Source: CAZLBC01 sp964557575 (GTDB lineage Bacteria; Planctomycetota; Phycisphaerae; SM23-33). From it: 17,225 nucleotides of DNA. Where the stretch lies: the NCBI GenBank assembly GCA_964557575.1, contig CAZLBC010000095.1, forward strand, positions 1 through 17,225, in the 5' to 3' direction. Shown one piece after another: positions 1 through 7,400 of this stretch; position 1 is the first letter of the stretch; each line of letters starts with the position of its first letter. The notes below the pieces were generated by a model. It saw only the letters and a list, made by a program, of their open reading frames with translations, was not told the DNA's origin and did no database searches. Made by a program: the position numbers and the translations under genes.

Positions 1-212
1 GTCAAAAAGGCTGTAGCATGAGCAAAATCCAACCGAATTTTGCGCCAATACGTATTATGCGACCGTTACTTGTTCATAACTTATTTCAAGACAACGAGAT
101 AACGGGCTTGTATTCAAACCGGGTTAATGATATCCCTGAAATTCCTTCCTTCATTTTTTAGGCAATGTTAGTTATTTCAATAAAGGGAGATAAAACAGTT
201 CTGACCCCTTTT
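1..212. other. AT-rich non-coding flank downstream of the M50 gene
   Basis: No supportable gene lies here; the short open frames have no ribosome binding site and are mostly antisense continuations of the neighbouring gene. The stretch is clearly more AT-rich than the coding DNA to its right. Visible structure: a 7-bp inverted repeat GCAAAAT/ATTTTGC at 22-43 with an 8-base loop, a perfect 10-base palindrome AATACGTATT at 47-56, and an AAAGGG/CCCTTT-bounded repeat at 182-211 (listed separately). None is followed by a convincing T-tract on the minus strand, so the end of the adaptor operon is not clearly defined. Confidence 0.6.
182..211 (-). repeat. Inverted repeat AAAGGGG...CCCTTT at the end of the M50 gene
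   Basis: Read on the minus strand, the DNA directly after the TGA stop of the M50 gene (213-215) is AAAAAGGGGTCAGAACTG, then a TCCCTTT arm. The arms give a 7-bp stem including one G-U wobble, with a 16-base loop. No U-tract follows (the next bases are ATTG), so it is a poor intrinsic terminator, though it could stabilise the 3' end. From memory, AAAGGGGTCAGA-type strings recur as dispersed short elements in many bacterial genomes, some next to Y1/RAYT-type transposases. No transposase is present here, so mobile origin is only a suspicion. Confidence 0.4.
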
Positions 213-2411
213 TCACGCCTGGAAGCGTCCCTGGAAGAGTTGGCGGAGTTTTCTAAACCACTGTACCGCCAGGGGCTTGGATCGCAGGAACAGCCGCACC
301 ACGACCCGCTGGCCGGCGAGCAGGCGCACTTCCGATTCGGGGCGGACCATGAGAGTGAACATGTTCTCGGCGGCCTGGTCGGCGTGCCGCGGATCGGTGC
401 GGACACCGCCACCCACGGCGTATCCGAGGGCCTTCGAGGGCAACTGCCGGCTGCCGGAGGGCCAGATTTCCTCGACACTGCCCTTCAGTTCCTCGTCGAA
501 CAGTCCCGGGGGGGGAAGGCCCTTGATGCGAAATTCAACCTCGCTGGACGCCTCATGCCGCGCCATCTCCGAGACCAGCAGCGCCGATACGTCCTGCCCG
601 GCCACCGCGCGGATGCGCAGATTGTCGAGGTCGGCGACCATCCCCAGTTCGTCGCCGCGGCGGGCATACAGGCCCGTCATCCGGGCCGCATCGGGTGAGA
701 CCCACTTGCCGCCGACCGGGGATGTCGCCTCGAGCCGGGCGATCCGCTCGGCCAGGATGGCGGCCTGTTTCCGTTTGCCCTCGATGCGCTTTTCCAGCCA
801 CTGCCGCTGCTCGGTCCGGTTTTCGGCGAGGGCGATCCGGCTGCGGACATGGAACTCCTCGATCTGGGCCTCCAGGAGCCTGAGCTGCGCCGTGAGGTCG
901 AGATTTTCGGCCTTCAGCAGGAGGTCCTTACCGGGTTCGACCGCGGTGCCGCTCTTGGCGGTCTCCCGGATAAATCCGTTCTCGCCGGCATAGACGATCC
1001 GGATGGTCCGGGGCTCGACGACGCCCTCAACGTAGCAGTCGTCCGTGGCGGGTATCAGGCCGACGCCGATCACCAGGACCGCCGCCACGGCGAAGGTGCT
1101 TGCCCAGGCACGGCCCCGCGTCCTCATCAGCTCGGGGGAGACCGCCAGGTATTTGAACATCTTGCCGATGGGAACGAGCAGCCACATGGTGACGGCGGCG
1201 ACGGCCAGCAGGACGCCGACGAAAAAGAGCTTGCTGGCGACAAACATCAATATGGCCGTGCAGATGAAGACGCGGTAGACGGTGGATGCCAGGCCGTAAA
1301 ACATGAGCCAGAATCCCTCGCCGGGGCTGTGAGCCGGCGACTTGGCCCGCTTGACGCCCCAGGGATACCGCTTGACGACATACTTGATGTAATTCCGGCT
1401 CCGCTGGGCGAGGTTGGGAATCTCCAGGAGGTCCGAGAGGATGTAGTAGGCGTCGTACCGCAGCAACGGGTTGCCGTTGAACAGGAGTGTCGAGACGCTG
1501 GCGATGAACATCACGTTGTAGCAGATGCCGTTTATGGCGGTCCCCTCGACGGTCTGGGACCAGATGATCGCGGCGACGGAGGCGATCACGAGTTCAACAA
1601 TCATGCCCGCCGAGCCGACCAGCGCGCGGTGCCACTTGCTGCGGAAGGCCCAGCTGCTGGAGGCGTCCACGTAGGGAAGCGGCGTGAAAACCAGGAACAT
1701 GATGCCAATCACGTGGACCTCGCCCCCCGATCCCTGCCGCCGCCCGAGGACCTTGCAGGTAAAGGCGTGCCCGAACTCGTGGAATATCTTGACGATCCAG
1801 AAGCTCAGGAACAGCAGCGGGAGATTCTCGGGGTCAAGGATGCCGCTCGCCCGGTCGGCGAGGCGGTCCCAGCCGTTGATCACGAAGTAGAGCCCGGTGC
1901 CCACGGCGGCAAACCAGAGCACGGCCCCGACCCATGAATAGAGCCACCGGACGGCCGGCAGAAAGGTGTTCAGGATACGGTCGGGATCGAAGAGCGGAAT
2001 GCGGATAAAGAGGAAATTGCTCATGTATCCCTGCACCTCACGGCGGCGGCGCTTCCGGTACCGCTCGAAGAGGCTCTTGGCGTCCGGCGGGATCTCGGCC
2101 ATCAGCAGATTCGACACGTACAACTGGCCGAGGAGCTGTATCACCTCGCCCTGGGTGGGGGCCGAGTCCCCCAGGCGGTCATTGCAGATGTCCCAGACCT
2201 CGGCGACCGACCGGTGGCCGTTGAGCAGGCCGACGAAGTGGTAGGCCGGTTCGTTGACCCGGAAAAACTGGTTTGACGACGGGTCCTGGAAGACGTACCA
2301 CATCCTGCCGCGGTAATGCTGGCGGTGTATCTGGACCGTTGACCGCAGGCGGGGCTGCAGGTTGCAGACGCGGTACCAGGATTCGCTGAATGTGGGTCTC
2401 TCTACCGGCAT
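213..2411 (-). CDS. PqqD-like / M50 zinc metalloprotease / HlyD-like membrane fusion protein
   Basis: Multi-pass inner-membrane protein of 732 aa. Residues ~22-108 resemble a PqqD-like fold (ending FRVNEPAYHFVGLLNG, a TVAE-like RSVAEVWD and a helical tail), the fold used as a peptide-recognition element in RiPP systems. Residues ~155-453 are the membrane part, with about seven or eight hydrophobic segments. They carry the site-2-protease (M50) zinc motif HEFGH (H211, E212, H215) and the second motif NPLLRYD with D320 as likely third ligand; the usual DGYY is DAYY here. Residues ~460-505 and ~565-600 look like the two halves of a lipoyl-type hairpin, separated by a coiled coil (~503-563), followed by HlyD-like beta-barrel sequence. 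The start lies one base after the stop of the upstream adaptor gene and has no strong Shine-Dalgarno sequence, so translation is probably coupled. Families with M50 plus HlyD parts often serve peptide or protein export; the substrate is unknown. Its neighbour suggests a joint role in exporting or maturing the giant protein (inference). Confidence 0.85.
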   Translation of the reverse strand: MPVERPTFSESWYRVCNLQPRLRSTVQIHRQHYRGRMWYVFQDPSSNQFFRVNEPAYHFVGLLNGHRSVAEVWDICNDRLGDSAPTQGEVIQLLGQLYVSNLLMAEIPPDAKSLFERYRKRRRREVQGYMSNFLFIRIPLFDPDRILNTFLPAVRWLYSWVGAVLWFAAVGTGLYFVINGWDRLADRASGILDPENLPLLFLSFWIVKIFHEFGHAFTCKVLGRRQGSGGEVHVIGIMFLVFTPLPYVDASSSWAFRSKWHRALVGSAGMIVELVIASVAAIIWSQTVEGTAINGICYNVMFIASVSTLLFNGNPLLRYDAYYILSDLLEIPNLAQRSRNYIKYVVKRYPWGVKRAKSPAHSPGEGFWLMFYGLASTVYRVFICTAILMFVASKLFFVGVLLAVAAVTMWLLVPIGKMFKYLAVSPELMRTRGRAWASTFAVAAVLVIGVGLIPATDDCYVEGVVEPRTIRIVYAGENGFIRETAKSGTAVEPGKDLLLKAENLDLTAQLRLLEAQIEEFHVRSRIALAENRTEQRQWLEKRIEGKRKQAAILAERIARLEATSPVGGKWVSPDAARMTGLYARRGDELGMVADLDNLRIRAVAGQDVSALLVSEMARHEASSEVEFRIKGLPPPGLFDEELKGSVEEIWPSGSRQLPSKALGYAVGGGVRTDPRHADQAAENMFTLMVRPESEVRLLAGQRVVVRLFLRSKPLAVQWFRKLRQLFQGRFQA

Positions 2412-2412
2412 G

Positions 2413-4311
2413 CTATATCCAGAGTTTCATCCTGATCCAGTTGATCAACTGCCGGGTCCAGATCCAGCCGTAACTCCGCCGGCCGATTTTCACCTTCGCC
2501 ATACCCGAGAGCCCCGGGCGCAGCTCGATCTCTTCCGGAGCGTCCTCCAGCCGGGCGGTGACCCGGAAGACGTTCTTTTCGTTTTTGACTTCCGCCACGG
2601 GTACGATATGGGTCACGTGAAAGGTCATATAATCCCCGGGGCACGCATCGAGAGCGAGCTCGCCCTCCTGGTCGACACTCACGCCGGCTATCTGGTCCTC
2701 CGGGAGAAAGATATCGACTTCGAATTCGCTTTCGACGGGGGCGATCCTGAACAGCTCGGTGCCGTGCTGCAGCATCTGCCCCTCGTTGCGCTCCCAGTCG
2801 CCGGAGAGGATCTCCCCCGACAGGGGCGCCTTGATCTCCGAATTGTCGATGCGAAAGCGGAGCAGATCTATTCGGGCCATGGTTCCCCTGAGCCGCGCCT
2901 TGGCGATCTCCGCCTCGTCCAGCCTGCCCCGCTGCCGGGCGCCGACCATCTGCTTTTCGTACTCGACCTGGTCGGAAAGGGCGGCGATCAGCTCCTTTTC
3001 GAGTTCGTCGGTATCCAGGACGGCGAGGACCTGGCCCTTTTCCACCCGGTCGCCCGGAAGCACGTGCACGTGTTCCAGCATGCCCTCGTAGGGCGCGGCG
3101 ATGACCCGGCTTTCGACGGGGCGTATCTCGAAATCGCCGTTCGCCGTGTAGTCGCCCTTCGCGAAGATCGCAAAGGCCAGGAACGCCGCCACCAGGATCC
3201 CCGCGATCTTCCACCAGGTATGCTTGGGCCCCACCACGGCGGCACCGACCTTCCGCAGCGCCCCCGCCGCCTTGGCCCCGAACCACTTGTCGTACTCATG
3301 GAGGTCGGCAAGCCGGGCGGCGCACAGGTCGCATGTGAGCCGGAGGGTTTCCGCCTCGTCCAGGGTGAAGGAATTGTCGGCGATCCGTTCAACGGTCAGG
3401 ACCCCGATGCACTCGCCCTCCTTGCGGAGCGGCAGCGACAACACTTCGTACTTGCCCCCGTCGAGGGCCAGTTCCCGCGTGGCCCGGCTGACATAGGAGG
3501 CCCCCTCGGATTCCGGGTAGAGGATTTCCGTGTCCTGGTCGAGACACTCCTCCATCGCGGATTCCACCTTCTGAACGAGGTCCATTTTGCGGTTGAACTT
3601 CTCGGTGTGGCTGAGGGCCTTGAGCTTCACGTACCGGCCATCGAGCATCCCCAGCCCCGCCCGCTCAGCCTGCCAGGTAGAGGCCACCTCGTTGCAGAAT
3701 GCCATGGCGGCGCCGTCGAAATGCCTCTGCTCGTTGACGTTGGCCAGGAGCCCCAGGGAACTCCGCAGCCTGATCATGTCCGACTGGCGCCGCTGGAGTC
3801 GCTGGCGGTAGCTGTAAAGGCTCAGCAGGCTGGTGGTCAGTTCCAGCCGCTCGGCGACGATATCCATCGCGGACGGATCGTTGTAGTCGACCAGGAACGC
3901 CGAGACGCCCTTGGGCCCTTCCTCGAGCCGCAAGGGGACCAGGACGATGCTCTGCCGGGCGGGCTGACCGTAGAGGTCGCTCTCCGAGTAGTTGGGGATA
4001 ATGTCTTTTTTCCCGCCCTTGACGGTGTCCGGCGTCTTCTCGGCCGACCGCCGCAGCCACTGGGGAGGGTCGGCGTCCTCCTTCAGCCGGGGAAACACCG
4101 CCATCGGCTCGACCCGGCCCTCCCGGCCGAGGACCAGTATCGCGGCTCCCGTCGCCCCCACCAGCGAACATTGCAGTGAGAGGAGGTTCACCAGGAACGC
4201 CTCCGGCGGGCCGTCGAAGTCGATCAGGCGCTCGACGAGCTCCGAGGAGGATGTCTCCCGGACGTGCTCTTCCTGGAACTCTCCCGGTATTGTCCTGCGA
4301 TCCAGGGCCAT
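2413..4311 (-). CDS. Tandem-GAF, single-TM, HlyD-type periplasmic adaptor protein
   Basis: Predicted 632 aa. Residues ~27-165 and ~185-335 look like two GAF sensor domains; the second contains VLSLPLRKEGECIGVLTVER and the FTLDEAETLRLT helix typical of GAF. One transmembrane helix follows at ~366-385 (WWKIAGILVAAFLAFAIFA). The rest is a membrane fusion protein: lipoyl half ~400-432 (VIAAPYEGMLEHVHVLPGD, then VEKGQVLAVLD), coiled-coil hairpin ~433-488, second lipoyl half with IKAPLSGEILSG (~493-504), beta-barrel with RPGLSGMAKVKIG near 598-610, and a short amphipathic tail. The start at 4311 is chosen because GGAAG lies 5 bases upstream and because the longer frame (to 4467) would run back through a promoter and a terminator. 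Expected topology is GAF in the cytoplasm and adaptor in the periplasm, so a cytoplasmic ligand could gate export (inference). Such adaptors normally pair with an ABC or RND pump; here the only partner in the operon is the M50 protein. Confidence 0.85.
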   Translation of the reverse strand: MALDRRTIPGEFQEEHVRETSSSELVERLIDFDGPPEAFLVNLLSLQCSLVGATGAAILVLGREGRVEPMAVFPRLKEDADPPQWLRRSAEKTPDTVKGGKKDIIPNYSESDLYGQPARQSIVLVPLRLEEGPKGVSAFLVDYNDPSAMDIVAERLELTTSLLSLYSYRQRLQRRQSDMIRLRSSLGLLANVNEQRHFDGAAMAFCNEVASTWQAERAGLGMLDGRYVKLKALSHTEKFNRKMDLVQKVESAMEECLDQDTEILYPESEGASYVSRATRELALDGGKYEVLSLPLRKEGECIGVLTVERIADNSFTLDEAETLRLTCDLCAARLADLHEYDKWFGAKAAGALRKVGAAVVGPKHTWWKIAGILVAAFLAFAIFAKGDYTANGDFEIRPVESRVIAAPYEGMLEHVHVLPGDRVEKGQVLAVLDTDELEKELIAALSDQVEYEKQMVGARQRGRLDEAEIAKARLRGTMARIDLLRFRIDNSEIKAPLSGEILSGDWERNEGQMLQHGTELFRIAPVESEFEVDIFLPEDQIAGVSVDQEGELALDACPGDYMTFHVTHIVPVAEVKNEKNVFRVTARLEDAPEEIELRPGLSGMAKVKIGRRSYGWIWTRQLINWIRMKLWI

Positions 4312-4316
4312 GTCGT

Positions 4317-4329
4317 CTTCCGTTTCCTT
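4317..4329 (-). promoter_or_regulatory. Ribosome binding site deciding the GAF-HlyD start
   Basis: On the minus strand AAGGAAACGGAAGACGACATG precedes the chosen start in two overlapping purine-rich blocks: GGAAG at 4317-4321 with 5 bases to the ATG at 4311, and AAGGAAA at 4323-4329 further back. No other in-frame ATG downstream has a comparable site, and the upstream one at 4467 lies within the preceding transcription unit. Confidence 0.6.
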
Positions 4330-4340
4330 CTGTTCCAGCA

Positions 4341-4390
4341 CGCCGGCATCGCTACCGGCGGGATTATAAGGGAAAAACCAGGCTACACAA
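4341..4390 (-). promoter_or_regulatory. Promoter of the adaptor operon with leader inverted repeat
   Basis: Minus-strand sigma70-like promoter: -35 TTGTGT (4385-4390), 16-base spacer, perfect -10 TATAAT (4363-4368). The predicted transcription start is near 4356. Directly there lies an inverted repeat CGCCGG-8-CCGGCG (4341-4360), which could be an operator or a 5' mRNA-stabilising hairpin. The -35 overlaps the T-tract of the giant gene's terminator, so the operon begins where the giant gene's transcript should end. The -35 is weak (three of six consensus bases), so activation by a regulator is possible. Confidence 0.55.
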
Positions 4391-4437
4391 AAATAAACAG
4401 GCTCCCGGCGGTATCCAGCCGATCCCCGGGAACCTGT
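4389..4437 (-). terminator. Rho-independent terminator of the giant gene
   Basis: Minus strand: arm ACAGGTTCCCGG (4426-4437), 17-base loop, arm CCGGGAGCCTGT (4397-4408), then TTTATTTTT (4389-4397). The stem is 12 bp with one mismatch, and a smaller CGG/CCG pairing is possible in the loop. It begins 34 bases after the TAA of the giant gene and so separates that gene from the adaptor operon, although partial read-through would still feed the operon. Confidence 0.8.
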
Positions 4438-4471
4438 CTGTTTATCGGTTATAGCGCTGCCGAGCACACGG

Positions 4472-7400
4472 TTACAGCTCGAACTCGTACACGAAATCGC
4501 CGCCGTCCACGCCGTTGCCGGTCGGCATGCTGCCGTAGTACTCGCCGTCCAGTGCCCGGCTGCGGGTGTCGGTCACCGCATCGTCGACCGTCAGTTGGAA
4601 GTGGATCGGGTCGGTGTCCAGCAGGCCGTTCTCGTTCCTGATCCGGTCGGCGACCGCGTCCCAGTCGTACGTGTTGCCGAGCAGGACAACAATACTCTGG
4701 TTCAGATCGTCGTAGGAGACCTGGGTATTGTAGATGCCGTCCGGATCGTCCGTAATGCTCTCGTCGTTCGCGTCGCCGAATATGGTGTCGGGCGACACGA
4801 GCAACTGGAACGTCACGGGCTCGGCCGGATCCAGCAGCAGGGTATCCACCGTCCCGAAGTTTACCGCGTGGTTGAACCGAACGGTCAGCTCGTCGTCGTG
4901 CGACTGGTTGACTTCGACGATCTTGAACGGGCCGGCGCCGGACTCGTAGCTGCCGAACCCGACGTTGCCGGTCGCTTCCGCGGGCTGGTTGCCGAATATC
5001 CTGACATCGGGCTCGCTGGAGGCCGCGTAGACGCCGAAGTGCTGGGTGTTGTCCCACGTCCCGTAGATGCCCCGGCCGACGATCACCCGGCCGATCTCGC
5101 CGGTGGCGGCCACCACGTCGTCGGCGGTGCCGATCCACCCGTCCTCGCCCGGGCCGACGCCGGCGCCGATCGCGAATCCGCCGTATTCCAGTACGCCGAA
5201 TTCGTTGATCGACCGGCCCATCTGGCCGCCGACGCGGACGATGCGGATATCGCCGGCCCGAACCTCGTCTTCCTGTCCGGCTTCCGGAATCTTCCGCAGC
5301 TTAGTCTCGGTCTGGGTAACGGGTATATCGATCGTCACTTCCCGGGCCTCGGTGCCGGCGGCCGCACCCGCGTCGCCGGGATCGAAACCGGCGAAGATGT
5401 AGCCGTTGTTCATGTCCGCGCCGATCCGGACGGACCGCAGATCGCCACCTGCCGTGAGGATGGCGTCTTCCATGCTGCCGAACCGGACGTTCATGATATC
5501 GCCGAGCGCGCGTGCCCGGCCCTTCATGGCACCCCGGACGAAAAGCCTTCGCAGATCGCCGTCCGTGCTCACCAGGCCCTGCAGGTCGCCCTGTCGAACG
5601 GTGAACGAGTTGACGCCCCTGCCGGCACGGAAACTCGTATTGGGCGTCAGGGCCGTGCCGAAATCGCCGAGCCGGAAGACGGCCCCGCGAACCGCGCCGT
5701 CGACGTCCACGTTCCCGCCCTCCGCGCGGGCGGCCTGGACGTTCAACAGGTCCCCGTGTTCGACCGTCACGTCGCCGGCAAGGTTGTCGGCGATGAACAA
5801 TCGCCGCATGTCGCCGTGAGAGGTGAGATCGCCGGTCAGGCTGCCGCCGCGGATCGTGGCGGTCGAGAGATCGCCGCGGTCGGTCGTCAGGTCGGCGGCC
5901 ATCCTGCCGTCGACGTGGAACCGCCGCAGGGAATCCGCCCTCAGCGCGCCCCCGGCGTAGCTGCCGCGGACGCGGAACGAATTGACCGCGCCCATGTCGG
6001 CGGTAAGGTTATCGATGCTCGAACCGATCAGCACGTTAGTGACCTCTCCCGGCATGGTCCATACGGCACCGAGAGCGACCCGGTCGACGCGCAGTATCCG
6101 CACATCGCCGTCTATAGTCACGTTGTCAAGCAGCACGTTGTCGTCGACCCGCAATTGCCGGAGGGATTCGTCGTCGCTGGTGTCGCCGGGTATCGTGTCG
6201 GTGATGTTCAGCCCCGCGTGCGCGCCGGAAATAATGAGCGAACTCCGCGACGTCGTGTCCTCGAGGTAGATGGTATCCGCCGCGGGATTGATGTAGGCGG
6301 TCCCCACGTTTAACCTCACGCTCAGGCCGCCGGCATCGTAGGGAAAATCCCTGTTGATGAGCGTCCAGCCGATCGGGGCCGCGGGGAAGGCGTTGAGTTC
6401 ATCGACGGTCAGGTCCGGATCCAGGGCAAACAGGGCGGTAAAGCGATCGTCGACGTCCGTGTCGGCGGTCACGAGGTTGCCGTCTACCGCGGTGTTGAAA
6501 CCGCCCCGCACGCTGATTCTTCGAATGCTGCTCATCCCCGGGGCGGGAGTATTGTCGCCGACGGTATAGTAGTCGCCGTCGACGGGATTCACGCCCGCGG
6601 CGATGACCGTATCGGTCACTGAACCGGCGACGTTGACCCTGCTGATATCGCCGCTGGAGGCGTTGTTGACGATCGGACTGTCGTCGGCGGTTCCGGGAAC
6701 ACCGTCGAAACCGGTGTTGTAATCCGCGCCGGCCAGGATCATGGACGAGTCGACATCGCCGCGGATCAAAACCGAGCGGATGTTCCAGCCCGCACTGACG
6801 ACCGCCCCGTCGAGACTGCCGGCGGACACCCTGTTGATCTCGCCGCCGGCCCGGAGGATGCCGCTGAACGCGCCCCTGATATTGACCGAACGCATACCCG
6901 TTTCGGCGTAGAGACGGCCGGTCACATCGCCGTTGACCCGCACGTTCCGCATGTCCAGGCCGCTGACGATGTCACCGTTCACGTCGGCATTATTGAACAC
7001 GACTGAACGGAATCCCGCCGCGGCGTAGATCCGGCTTCCCGCGGCAAGTTCTGAAATGTCATCCCTGCTGCCCCTGAGACCGAGTCTCCACAACATGCCG
7101 TTCAGGACGGTCACGTCCCCGGAGATATCGCCGCCGATCACGTTGAGAACCCGCAGGTCGCCCTCGGTGACCGTGATGTCACCGGAAACAGTGCCGCCCT
7201 GCTCGACGCCGAGGACGGTGCGGGACCGCACCGTGATGTTCCTGATCTCGGGGGCCGTGATGTCTCCGAGGATGTTGCCGCCGATCACAGTGACGGTGCG
7301 CAGTTCCCCGAACAGGCAGGTGATGTCGCCGACGATGTCGCCGTTTCGCAGGGAGATCCGGTTCACGCCGCCGCCGAAGGTGAGGTCGGCGAGGATGTCC

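Noticed and set aside
2362..4179. 605-residue open frame on the plus strand
   Set aside because: Antisense to the GAF-HlyD gene, whose motifs (lipoyl halves, TM helix, GAF) are clear on the minus strand.
4312..4467. 52-codon N-terminal extension of the GAF-HlyD gene
   Set aside because: It would have to be transcribed across the terminator and upstream of the TATAAT promoter, and the start at 4311 has a good ribosome binding site.
4595..6313. 572-residue open frame on the plus strand
   Set aside because: Antisense shadow of the beta-helix region; low-complexity composition and no start signal.
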